The position numbers were made by a program, and so were the translations under genes. Positions 1-9,636 of a stretch of 64,000 bases of DNA are shown here, in pieces. The notes beneath the pieces were generated by a model, which ran no database searches, was not told the DNA's origin, and worked only from the letters and a program-made list of their open reading frames with translations. The stretch is taken from contig JAXLYE010000009.1 in assembly GCA_046351595.1 (NCBI GenBank), positions 372,001 to 436,000 on the forward strand. The letters are read 5' to 3'. Within the stretch, counting starts at the first letter, position 1. Every line of letters begins with the position of its first letter. Source of the DNA: JAXLYE01 sp046351595. Lineage in GTDB: Bacteria; Myxococcota_A; Polyangia; Palsa-1104; JAEUJZ01.

Positions 1-592
1 CGGACAGGAGCTCCGCTCCCTGCTGCTCGGTGGCGCGGTAGCGCGGCCGCTCGGCCTTGACGTTGGCGCGCGCGCGCGACAGAAGCTGCCGGCACGCCGC
101 CTGCGAGCGCCCGAGCATGCTCGCGATCTCCTCGTAGTCGTGATCGAACACGTCGTGTAGCACCAGCACCGCGCGCTCCAGCGGTGACAGCGTCTCGAGC
201 ATCAGCAGGAACGCGAACGAGAGCGACTCCAGCTCGTCGATGCGCTCGTCGCTGCGGGCCGGTCCGTCGGCCTGCACGTCCGCGGTCAAGAGCGGCTCCG
301 GCAGCCACGGTCCGACGTAGCTCGTGCGCGCGTGCCGCGCCGACTTGAGCTGATCGATGCACAGCCGCACCACCACCGTCCGCAACAGCGCCGCCGGCTG
401 CGCCACATCGGTCTCCCCGGCCACGCGCAGGTACGCCTCCTGCAGCATGTCCTCGGCCTCGCTGGCGCTGCCGAGCATGCGGTAGGCGATGGCGAACAGC
501 CGCCGCCGCTGCGCACCGAGCTCCCGCTCCCAGTCGATGCCGCGACCCGGGTTTCCCGCCCCGGCCGGTGCACTCCTATCGCGTGCCGTCAT
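1..592 (-). CDS. ECF-family RNA polymerase sigma factor, SigJ/ECF41-like (3' end cut by window edge)
   Basis: The visible 197 residues hold sigma region 2 (about residues 29-60, with AYRMLGSASEAEDMLQEAYL), the motif VGPWLPEPL after it, and sigma region 4 (about 120-190, with LSPLERAVLVLHDVFDHDYEEIA and a helix-turn-helix ending RSQAACRQLLSRARA). The WLPEPL linker is typical of SigJ/ECF41-type factors, which normally add a C-terminal SnoaL-like domain; that part would lie beyond base 1, so it cannot be seen. It would direct RNA polymerase to a small regulon. The ATG at 592 is chosen because the sequence reads AGGAG directly before it and no better start exists; a TACCGT hexamer lies 8 nt upstream. 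Confidence 0.9.
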   Translation of the reverse strand, partial: MTARDRSAPAGAGNPGRGIDWERELGAQRRRLFAIAYRMLGSASEAEDMLQEAYLRVAGETDVAQPAALLRTVVVRLCIDQLKSARHARTSYVGPWLPEPLLTADVQADGPARSDERIDELESLSFAFLLMLETLSPLERAVLVLHDVFDHDYEEIASMLGRSQAACRQLLSRARANVKAERPRYRATEQQGAELLS

Positions 593-600
593 CTCCTAGG

Positions 601-606
601 ACGGTA
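601..606 (-). promoter_or_regulatory. -10-like hexamer close to the sigma factor start
   Basis: TACCGT on the minus strand ends 8 nt before the ATG at 592. It may be a -10 element giving an almost leaderless mRNA; the embedded CCGTCC also resembles the CGTC core of ECF promoters, so autoregulation is possible. No clear -35 was seen. Confidence 0.3.
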
Positions 607-642
607 CCACGTTACCGCCAGGCCGCCCCAGCCAGACAGAGC

Positions 643-2709
<2,067 letters not shown>

Positions 2710-2873
2710 GGGTGTGGTCGAGACTTATAGCAGAGCGCAGCGCGGGCCGCGCTTTCCTTTGGCGCGGCGTTTTGCCTAAACTGCGCGCCCATGAAGCTCG
2801 TGGAAACAGACGGTCGCGGCGGCACTCCGGGCCGCCCGGCGTATTGCAGCCCGGCCGCCTCGGGAGGTTCGTC
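2710..2873. promoter_or_regulatory. Divergent intergenic region between ABC-F and RmlD-like genes
   Basis: 164 bp holding the promoters of both genes. On the minus strand TATAAG is 14 nt before the ABC-F start. On the plus strand GGGAGG (about 2862-2867) is a good ribosome site for the RmlD-like ATG. No operator was recognised. Confidence 0.4.
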
Positions 2874-3773
2874 ATGCGGGTGACGGTCATCGGCGCCACC
2901 GGCAACCTCGGCAGCCATGTCTGCGAGGAGCTGCGGGCCGCCTCGCACAGCGTGGACGCGCTCGACCGCGCGGCCTGCGATCTGTCGCTGCAGTCCGTCG
3001 CCGAGCGCGAGCTGCGCTACCAGCTGCGCGATCGCATCACCGCCGCGGACTCCAGCCTGGTCATCAACTGCGCCGCGTACACCGACGTCGACGGCGCCGA
3101 GCGCGAGGTCGACCGCGCCTTCACCCTGAACGCCGTGGGCGCCGAGCTTTTGGCCCGCGCCGCCGACGACGCCGGCGTGCCGGTCTGCCACATCTCGACC
3201 GACTTTGTCTTCGACGGCGCGATCGATCGCCCGTACGACGAGTTCGATGTGCCGCAGCCGCAGTCGATCTATGCGCGCAGCAAGCTGGCGGGCGAGGTGC
3301 TGGTGATGCGCGCGGCGCGGCGCTCGTTCGTGGTCCGTGTCGGCGGGCTGTACGGGCGCCGCGGCCGCAACTTCGCCTCGACGCTGGTGCGCCGCTTGCG
3401 TGAGCGCCAGTCGCTGCGCATCGACGCCGAGCGGCGGGCCACGCCGACGTGGTCGCGCGGTCTGGCGCGCCAGCTCATCGCCCTGTGCGAGCGCGGCGAG
3501 TACGGCCTGTACCACGCGACGTGCGAGGGCGAGACCACCTGGTACGACTTCACGGTGGCGCTGTGCGAAGAGGCGGCGGCCCTGGGGGTCGAGCTGCCGC
3601 GCACCTTCGTCGGCGTGCGCACGGCCGATCTGACCTCGGCGGCGCCGCGGCCGCGGCACTCGCTGCTCGACAACCGCATGCTGCGGCTGCGCGGCCTGTC
3701 GGTGCTTCTGCCCTGGCGCGAGGCGCTGCGCGAGTACCTCCTGGAGGTGCGCGCGCACGGTGAGCTCGGGTAG
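2874..3773 (+). CDS. dTDP-4-dehydrorhamnose reductase-like NAD(P)-dependent sugar reductase (RmlD family)
   Basis: A 299-aa extended short-chain dehydrogenase. It begins with the nucleotide-binding motif GATGNLG (residues 7-13), has the STD motif at 108-110 and the catalytic pair Y133/K137 in YARSKLAG. RmlD enzymes reduce dTDP-4-keto-L-rhamnose to dTDP-L-rhamnose; the length and the STDFVFDG motif fit that family, but the exact sugar is inferred. The ATG at 2874 follows a good GGGAGG. The GT2 gene starts 15 bp downstream, so both probably form an operon that makes and transfers a deoxysugar. No rmlABC genes are nearby. Confidence 0.85.
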   Translation: MRVTVIGATGNLGSHVCEELRAASHSVDALDRAACDLSLQSVAERELRYQLRDRITAADSSLVINCAAYTDVDGAEREVDRAFTLNAVGAELLARAADDAGVPVCHISTDFVFDGAIDRPYDEFDVPQPQSIYARSKLAGEVLVMRAARRSFVVRVGGLYGRRGRNFASTLVRRLRERQSLRIDAERRATPTWSRGLARQLIALCERGEYGLYHATCEGETTWYDFTVALCEEAAALGVELPRTFVGVRTADLTSAAPRPRHSLLDNRMLRLRGLSVLLPWREALREYLLEVRAHGELG

Positions 3774-3788
3774 GCGCGGGCAGGATCC

Positions 3789-4850
3789 ATGCAGGACAAC
3801 GGGCAGGCGAGCGGCCAGGGAAACGGCCAGGCGAACGGGCCGGTGCAGCGCGCGCTGGAGGAGCTGCGCTGGCTGTCGTTCATGCTGCCGCGTGAGGCGG
3901 TGCAGCTCGCGGGACGGCACCTGCCGCTCGCGCGCCTGCGCGATCACCTGCCGCGCTTCGTCGGCGAGCGGCTGCGCATGGGGCTGTACCCGGCGCGGGT
4001 CACCGACCCGCTGCACGTAAGCTGCGCCCGCAGCCACCCGGCCTGGGGCGAGCCGCCGTCGCTCGATCCGATGCGGCCGGTGCGCTACGCCGAGCCGCCG
4101 CGGGCCAGCATCCTCGTCGTCACCTACGGCAACCTCGAGCTGACGCGGCTCTGCCTGGGTAGCCTGCAGCGCGCCGCCGGGGCGCTGCCGTTCGAGGTGA
4201 TCGTCGTCGACAACCGCTCGCCCGACGGCACTGCGGCGTACCTGCGCGAGGTCGAGGCGTCCGGCCTGCTGCCGCTGCGGACAATCCTCAACGCCGACAA
4301 CCGCGGCTTCGCGGCGGCCAACAACCAGGCGGCCGAGCAGGCGCGCGGCGATGTGCTGGTACTGCTCAACAACGACACCGTGGTGCGGCCCGGCTGGCTC
4401 GAGGCGCTGGTCGCGACGCTGGACGCGGATCCGTCGGTGGGCCTGGTCGGTCCGGTCACCAACTCGTCGGGCACCGACGCGCAGCTCGGCACGCCGTATC
4501 CCGACCTCGACGCCATGCAGGACTTTGCCGCGGCATACACGGCGCAGCACGCGGGCGAGACCCGCGAGCCGGCGATGCTGGCGCTGTTCTGCACCGCGGT
4601 GCCGCGGGCGCTGTACCGTGCGGTCGGCGGCCTGGACGAGCGCTACGGGCTGGGCCTGTTCGAGGACGACGATCTGGCGATGGCGGTGCGTCGGGCCGGC
4701 CGGCGTCTCGTGCTGCGCCACGACGTGTTCGTGCACCACTACGGCGGCGCCGCCTTCGGCAAGCTGCCGCCGCGGCGCTACCTGAAGCTGTGGTGGCAGA
4801 ACCGCCGCCGCTTCGAGCGCAAGTGGCGCACCACCTGGCAGAAGCGCTGA
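3789..4850 (+). CDS. Family 2 glycosyltransferase (WbbL/rhamnosyltransferase-like)
   Basis: A 353-aa cytosolic GT-A enzyme. A GT2 fold starts near residue 106 (ASILVVTYGN), followed by VVDNRSPDGT, the metal/nucleotide-binding NNDT (194-197) and the acceptor-side acidic motif FEDDDL (about 291-296). The first 105 residues are an extra, Gly/Gln-rich then helical segment not usual in the minimal family. It most likely adds a sugar to a surface polysaccharide or lipid carrier. Pairing with the RmlD-like reductase 15 bp upstream suggests rhamnose or a related deoxysugar as donor, which is inference. No membrane segment is visible. Confidence 0.88.
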   Translation: MQDNGQASGQGNGQANGPVQRALEELRWLSFMLPREAVQLAGRHLPLARLRDHLPRFVGERLRMGLYPARVTDPLHVSCARSHPAWGEPPSLDPMRPVRYAEPPRASILVVTYGNLELTRLCLGSLQRAAGALPFEVIVVDNRSPDGTAAYLREVEASGLLPLRTILNADNRGFAAANNQAAEQARGDVLVLLNNDTVVRPGWLEALVATLDADPSVGLVGPVTNSSGTDAQLGTPYPDLDAMQDFAAAYTAQHAGETREPAMLALFCTAVPRALYRAVGGLDERYGLGLFEDDDLAMAVRRAGRRLVLRHDVFVHHYGGAAFGKLPPRRYLKLWWQNRRRFERKWRTTWQKR

Positions 4851-4888
4851 AGCCTCGCGGCGCGACCCGCTGCCGAGGCGCGGACTGC

Positions 4889-4904
4889 TGTCACAGAAAT
4901 GACA
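4889..4904. promoter_or_regulatory. Short inverted repeat TGTCA-N6-TGACA after the glycosyltransferase
   Basis: A perfect 5-bp dyad with 6-nt spacing, in a 200-bp gap before the small gene at 5053. TTATAAAG lies further downstream near 4960. Size and symmetry fit a dimeric regulator site, but it could be chance. Confidence 0.3.
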
Positions 4905-5052
4905 CAATCGCGCGCTGCAAGGGGCGGCCCGCGGCGTATTCACCAGGTCCCACCGGGGCTTATAAAGCTCCTTTTGGCGCGGCCTCCGTCGTGTGATCCT
5001 GGTAACGGGCGCGCGGGACCCCCGCTCGTGCGTCGCAGCCCAGGAGGCGCTT

Positions 5053-5271
5053 GTGGGCAGCCGCATCTACCAGCTCGTTCAGCTCATCGAGCTCCGGCAC
5101 ACGTCGTTTGCGGTGTCGCGCCTGATCATGCTGTCCGGCGTCAAGGTGCGGAAGTACGGCCAGGACTCCGTCGACGACCCGCAGGATCTGGCGCGGGTCG
5201 AGCGCGCGGCGCGGACGCTTTTGTCCGAGCCCGAGCACGAGAGCCTCAACGCGGTGCTCCGCGCGCGCTAG
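5053..5271 (+). CDS. Small hypothetical protein (72 aa)
   Basis: The GTG at 5053 is preceded by AGGAGG with 5-nt spacing, so this start is preferred over an ATG further upstream. The protein begins VGSRIYQLVQLIEL, is mainly helical, has no signal peptide or cysteines, and ends SLNAVLRAR. I do not recognise the family. It sits alone between the glycosyltransferase and the FIST gene on the same strand. The good ribosome site and balanced composition argue that it is real. Confidence 0.55.
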   Translation: MGSRIYQLVQLIELRHTSFAVSRLIMLSGVKVRKYGQDSVDDPQDLARVERAARTLLSEPEHESLNAVLRAR

Positions 5272-5349
5272 CGGCCCGCGTTGTCGGCAGCGCCACAAAC
5301 AAGAACGAAGGACAGTCGGGGGACACGCTCGATCAGCCGGGGGAACTTC

Positions 5350-6567
5350 ATGTCGCAGCTACTCGCAGCAATCGGGTACAGCATCGAGGAGGACACGGCC
5401 GTCGCGGTGCGCGAGGCGGTCGCGCAGGCGCGGGCAGCGCTCGGGGACCAGCCTCCGTCCGTCGCGTTCTTGACCTCGACCGTCGATCACCAGGCGAGCG
5501 CGGTGCTGGACGCGCTGCGGCGCGAGCTGCCCGGGGTCGCCGTGCACGGCATCACGACCTCGCTCGGCGTGCTCGGGGCGCGCGGCATCGTCGCCGGGGG
5601 CGGCGGCGCGGTGGCGGTGCTGCTGCTCGGCGGCACCGGCGAGATCCGGGTCGTCGCGGGCGCAGCCGAGATCAAGGACGACCCGCGCGCGGCGGCGCGT
5701 GCGGCGGCACAGGCCCTGCGTGAGGCCGCCGGCGGCGCGATGCCGCGTGTCGCGATCTTCAACGCCGCGCCCGGCCACGAGGAGGCTCTGCTCGAGACGC
5801 TGGCCCAGGAGCTGCCCGGCGTCCCGATGTACGGCGGCAGCGCCGCAGACAACGCCATCATCGGCGAGTGGAGCGTGTACAGCGAGCACGGCGCGTTCGG
5901 CAACGCCATCTCGCTGCTCGGCTTCTTTGGGCCGGTGGCGTTCGGCGGCGCGATGCGGGCGCCGTATCAAGCGAACGGACTTTGTGGCCAGGTCACCGCG
6001 GCCGAGGGTCGATGCCTGCGCCAGATCGACGGGCGCCCGGCCGCCAGCGTGCTGAACGAGTGGCTCGGTGGTGCGCTCGCGGACCAGGTCCGCGACGGCG
6101 GCAACATCCTGGCCCAGACCGCGCTGCGGCCCATCGGCCTGCGCTACGAAACCGGCAGCGACGCCCACTGGCTCAGCATCCACCCCGCGCACATCGACGA
6201 GAAGGACGGCAGCGTGTCGCTGTTCGCGCAGGCGCAGAGCGGCGCCACCCTGTGCTCGCTGTCGGCGACGACCGACGAGCTGATCGGCGTGATGGGCTCG
6301 CTGTTCGACGAGGCGCTGCAGCGCAGCGGCATGCGGCGTGAGGACGTGCGCGCCGGGCTCTTGATCTACTGTGCGGGCTGCGCCGGCGCGGTCGGCCAGA
6401 AGCTGCACGAGGGCCTGCAGGCCGAGCTCGGACCGCGGCTGGGCAGCGCGCCGCTCTTGGGCCTGTGCACGTTCGGCGAGCAGGGCTTCGTGCCCGGCAT
6501 CGGCAACCTGCACCAGGACCTCTCGGTCAGCCTCCTCTTGCTGGGGCAGCCCCCGTCGGCCAGGTAG
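5350..6567 (+). CDS. FIST N/C domain sensory protein
   Basis: A 405-aa soluble protein. The N-terminal half has the FIST_N pattern (FLTSTVDHQASAVLDALRREL, then HGITTSLGVL and several Gly-rich turns, GGSAADN); the C-terminal half has the FIST_C pattern, with RPIGLRY and LIYCAGCAGAVG. FIST is an intracellular ligand-sensing module found near chemotaxis and other signalling proteins; a small ligand such as an amino acid has been proposed for the family. It has no fused output domain. It converges with a CheB remnant whose 3' end abuts the 3' end of this gene, and a receiver gene follows, suggesting a decayed signalling cluster. The start ATG has only a weak upstream GGGGA. Confidence 0.87.
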   Translation: MSQLLAAIGYSIEEDTAVAVREAVAQARAALGDQPPSVAFLTSTVDHQASAVLDALRRELPGVAVHGITTSLGVLGARGIVAGGGGAVAVLLLGGTGEIRVVAGAAEIKDDPRAAARAAAQALREAAGGAMPRVAIFNAAPGHEEALLETLAQELPGVPMYGGSAADNAIIGEWSVYSEHGAFGNAISLLGFFGPVAFGGAMRAPYQANGLCGQVTAAEGRCLRQIDGRPAASVLNEWLGGALADQVRDGGNILAQTALRPIGLRYETGSDAHWLSIHPAHIDEKDGSVSLFAQAQSGATLCSLSATTDELIGVMGSLFDEALQRSGMRREDVRAGLLIYCAGCAGAVGQKLHEGLQAELGPRLGSAPLLGLCTFGEQGFVPGIGNLHQDLSVSLLLLGQPPSAR

Positions 6568-7214
6568 AGCCGCGCCCGCTCGACCTCTCCTGCTTCTTGG
6601 CGGTGCTGGCCCATGTGGCTGAGCAGCAGCGCGGCCTCCTCCGCTCCGCGCAGGGCCTGCGCCAGCTTCGCGCCCGCGGCCTCCACCACCGACTGAAGCA
6701 GGGCGCTGTCGCTGTAGGCGTGGCCGGTGTGGCAGCGGAAGCGCGACCGCCGGTTCCAGGTGATCTGCAGCAGCACGCCGTGGCGCTCGGGGCAGGTGAA
6801 GGGGCTCAGCTCACCGAGCCGCATCGCCCCGAGCTGCAGGGCGTGACCGGCGGCGGCGATCGCGCTCTCGGCCCCCATGCGCTCGCGCAGCCCCGGATCC
6901 CGCTCTTCGCCCGACGGAACCGGCGCGACGGCCAGCGCAGACAGCAGCGGGCCGATCTGCGCGACCAACGGCTGGTAGTCTGCATCGACGAACTTCAACG
7001 TAGTCCTTGGCAGGCTCTCGCACCCGGCTTCGTCCGGCTGCTTGACCACGGCGACTCCGCCCAGCCGCTTGATGCTCCACAGGTCCGAGACGCCATCGTC
7101 GAGGGCACCGGACAGCACGACCCCGATCGCGCCCCGGCCGTAGGCGTAGGCCGCGGAGCGGAACAGAGCATCGATCGAGGGACGGAAGCGGTTCTCGTTG
7201 GGACCCTTTTTCAC
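6366..7214 (-). pseudogene. Truncated CheB-type methylesterase fragment
   Basis: The frame carries clear CheB sequence: GPNENRFRP, SIDALFRSAAYAYG, then GVVLSGALDDG with the catalytic Asp, and a C-terminal extension like that of stand-alone CheB proteins (CPERHG where CPxC is usual; FRCHTGHAYS). In-frame similarity continues upstream of the GTG at 7214 (IIDRGRVAVKK) to a TGA at 7293-7295. The segment with the catalytic Ser (GxSxGG) and His is absent. At the other end similarity stops near 6560, where the frame becomes mere antisense of the FIST gene. With Ser and His missing it cannot be an active methylesterase, so I call a pseudogene. Confidence 0.75.
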
Positions 7215-7488
7215 CGCGACCCGGCCGCGGTCGATGATGCGGTTCGGGAACCGGTCTGCTGCGTCGGTGCCGCGCTCGCTCGTGAACGGGCGTCACTCCC
7301 AATCACCCCAAGAGATGGATTGCGTAACCCATGGGAGAGCTCTCTCTCTTGCTCGATGGTGCCTGGGAGATTCCTGATGGCGGTCCTGCCGCAGGGCCGC
7401 CTGAGCTGCCGTCGCTCGGGTGCACCTCCGCGCAGAAAGATTGGCAAAGTGATGGGGGCCCCTTCAGTCTCGTCAAGAAGGCCGCATC

Positions 7489-7563
7489 ATGATGAACGCA
7501 GCTCAACCAGCGCCCGAGCGCACGCAGAGGCGCCTGCCCCAGCGGGAGAGCGGTGTAAGATGA
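7489..7563 (+). CDS. Possible 24-codon upstream ORF coupled to the receiver gene
   Basis: ATG at 7489 follows GAAGG; the frame (MMNAAQPAPERTQRR...) ends in a TGA that overlaps the receiver ATG as ATGA. It could be a leader peptide giving translational coupling, or chance. No family is recognised. The rest of the gap from 7215 holds nothing I can identify. Confidence 0.25.
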   Translation: MMNAAQPAPERTQRRLPQRESGVR

Positions 7564-7994
7564 GCGCGGGCACGCAGACCTTCCCCGGGGAGCAGAGCGC
7601 GCAGGCGCGGGTCCTGGTCATCGAGGATCACCCGCTCATGCAGGAGGCCGTGCGTGAGACGGTGCTGTCGGTGCCTGGCCTGATCCTGCTGGCGGTGGTG
7701 CCGTCGGCCGAGGAGGCGCTGGCGCTGCCCGAGCTCGACCAGGTCGACCTGGCCGTGGTCGATGTCTCGCTGCCCGGGATGAACGGGCTCCAGCTCGTGC
7801 GCGAGCTGCAGGACAGGCACTCGCGGATCCGCTGCCTGATGCTCTCGGGACACATCCAGGAAGCGTATGTGAAAAGCGCGCTCGCGGCCGGAGCCCGGGG
7901 CTACGTACAGAAGGGCCGCTCCGACGAGCTGCCGCAGGCGATTGCGCGCGTGCTCGCGGGCGAGGTGTATCTCGACCGGTCGCTGAAGAGATGA
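7560..7994 (+). CDS. Stand-alone response-regulator receiver domain (NarL-type)
   Basis: A 144-aa protein that is a receiver only. Acidic pocket E22/D23, phospho-acceptor D68 (VVDVSLPGMNG), S96 (MLSGH) and K118 (GYVQKG) are all present, so it should be phosphorylatable. The sequence is of the NarL/LuxR receiver type but the helix-turn-helix domain that usually follows is missing: the frame stops right after YLDRSLKR, where NarL proteins begin their linker. Downstream comes a GA-rich tandem repeat, not a remnant of the HTH. It may pass phosphate or act by protein contact. No histidine kinase is nearby; the only chemotaxis-like neighbours are the CheB fragment and FIST protein. Confidence 0.88.
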   Translation: MSAGTQTFPGEQSAQARVLVIEDHPLMQEAVRETVLSVPGLILLAVVPSAEEALALPELDQVDLAVVDVSLPGMNGLQLVRELQDRHSRIRCLMLSGHIQEAYVKSALAAGARGYVQKGRSDELPQAIARVLAGEVYLDRSLKR

Positions 7995-8060
7995 CGGGGA
8001 AGAGAGGACGGGGAAGAGAGGACCGGGAAGAGAGGACCGGGAGGAGAGGACCGGGCCGAG
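7993..8060. repeat. 14-bp tandem repeat directly after the receiver stop codon
   Basis: Four full copies of gacSgggaRgagag plus a partial fifth start at the receiver TGA. The rest of the gap up to 8277 shows no gene. The purine-rich strand asymmetry is striking for this genome. Confidence 0.75.
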
Positions 8061-8277
8061 CGACGTCCTGCGTGCGCTGCCCGCGGCAGCGAGGGCATGA
8101 CCGGCCCGCCGATCGTGGGGACGTGAGCGCGAGGCGACCGGGCGGCTGACGCGCGGGCCGACACCGGGTTGGCGGCAGCGGCCTGCTGTGGTCTAACAGC
8201 GGGGACAGCCTTCAGGGGCTCGGACCGCGACCCGGCCGGGCCCGAAATCCCCGAGATCGCAGGACAGGAAAAACGGA

Positions 8278-8805
8278 ATGAGCGCAGAGACGCAGGTGCA
8301 GATCCGCGTCGCCACCGGGACGGACGTTGCGGCGCTGGCCCGGCTGGGTGCGGCGACCTTCATCGAGACCTTCGGCCCCCTGTACCGGGCTGAAGATCTG
8401 GCTTCGTTCCTCGACGGCTGCCGCTCGGAGGCGGCCTACGCCCGCTTGCTGAGCGATCCCCGCGTCGGCGTGGCGCTGGCCTTCCTGAGCGACCGCCCCG
8501 AGCCGGTCGGTTATGTCGTCGCCGGGCCCTGCAAGCTGCCGGTGGACGACCTGCCGCCGACCGCTGGCGAGGTGCGCGAGCTGTACGTCCTCGCGGCCCA
8601 TCAGAAGCACAAGCTGGGGACGAAGCTGCTGGGCTGGGCGCTGGACTGGCTCGCGAGCCAGCGCCGCGTGCCGCTCTATATCGGCGTCTATTGCGACAAC
8701 GTCGGCGCGCAGCGCCTGTACGGCCGCTTCGGGTTCAGCAAGGTCGGCGAGTACGACTTCCCCGTCGGCCGGCACATCGACCGCGAGTTCATCTTGCGGC
8801 GGTAG
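8278..8805 (+). CDS. GNAT family N-acetyltransferase
   Basis: A 175-aa single-domain GNAT protein. Motif A with the acetyl-CoA pyrophosphate loop is at about 101-120 (ELYVLAAHQKHKLGTKLLGW, a variant of the Q/RxxGxG/A signature), followed by motif B with YCDNVGAQRLYGRFGF, the usual NxxAxxLYxxxGF. The N-terminal segment (FIETFGPLY) resembles the RimI/PaiA-like subgroup. Substrate is unknown: a small amine or protein N-terminus. An AGGAAA-type ribosome site lies before the ATG. Confidence 0.88.
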   Translation: MSAETQVQIRVATGTDVAALARLGAATFIETFGPLYRAEDLASFLDGCRSEAAYARLLSDPRVGVALAFLSDRPEPVGYVVAGPCKLPVDDLPPTAGEVRELYVLAAHQKHKLGTKLLGWALDWLASQRRVPLYIGVYCDNVGAQRLYGRFGFSKVGEYDFPVGRHIDREFILRR

Positions 8806-8889
8806 GGGGCGGCCTCGAGTCACGACCGCCCAAGACCGCCGCAAGTTGCCTCAAACCGCCCAAAACCGCCCAGAATCGCCCCAAACTGC

Positions 8890-9636
8890 TCAGAACCGCC
8901 CGCTCGCCGACAGCAGGAAGCCCGACGGTGCGGCGCTGCCGGGGGTGCTGAGCAGCGTCGTGCCGATTCCGAGCTGCTCGAGCCGGCGGGTGTACAGGAG
9001 CGCGCGCCGCGCCGCGACCAGATCGAGCGCGAGCATGGCCACGCTCTCGATGACCAGGCCGACGCCGACGCCCTTGACCACGTCGTCGTGGCGCGCGGCG
9101 CCGACCGAGGCCGTGGCGACGCCGCCGACGAGGATCAGGGACTCGAGGATGGTCACCAGCTCGAACTCGAGGTTGACGCGGCGGATGCGGCGCAGCTCAC
9201 TCGCGTGGACGAGGCGGATGCGGCGATCCTCGCTGCTGCGGTACTCGGCCGGGTTGTGCGCGAGGCCGCGCGACAGCTTGGCGAGCTGCCCGTCGCTGCG
9301 AAAGAAGATGACGGCGCCGGCGATGAGCTGGATGGCGCCCACCGCGAACAGCGGGTACGAGGTGCCGCGCATGAAGTCGCTGTCCTGCGCGACCAGACCC
9401 GCGCCCGCGGCGATCGAGATCGCGCCCGCGCCCATGAACCACGGACCCTGCCACTTCTCGCCGTAGAAGTAGCTGCGCATGGCGCCCTGCAGCGCCGCGC
9501 GATCGAGCTCCGTTGCGGTCGGTGCGGCCGGGGCCTGCGGCTCGGCGCCGGCCTGCGCGCGCGCGGCTCCTTCGCTGCCGGAGACGCTCAGCCCGATGCC
9601 GAGCAGCAGCCCCAGCCCGCTCGCTGCCCGCCTCAT
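8890..9636 (-). CDS. Secreted/membrane protein of unknown function, last gene of the ppx operon
   Basis: A 248-aa protein with an N-terminal signal peptide (cleavage near ARAQA), then roughly four hydrophobic segments (about 66-84, 93-112, 158-180, 186-206). Charged loop RSSEDRRIRLVHASELRRI lies between the second and third. I recognise no family. Its ATG overlaps the ppx stop by 4 nt, so it is translationally coupled to exopolyphosphatase. An outer- or inner-membrane role cannot be decided. Confidence 0.75.
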   Translation of the reverse strand: MRRAASGLGLLLGIGLSVSGSEGAARAQAGAEPQAPAAPTATELDRAALQGAMRSYFYGEKWQGPWFMGAGAISIAAGAGLVAQDSDFMRGTSYPLFAVGAIQLIAGAVIFFRSDGQLAKLSRGLAHNPAEYRSSEDRRIRLVHASELRRIRRVNLEFELVTILESLILVGGVATASVGAARHDDVVKGVGVGLVIESVAMLALDLVAARRALLYTRRLEQLGIGTTLLSTPGSAAPSGFLLSASGRF

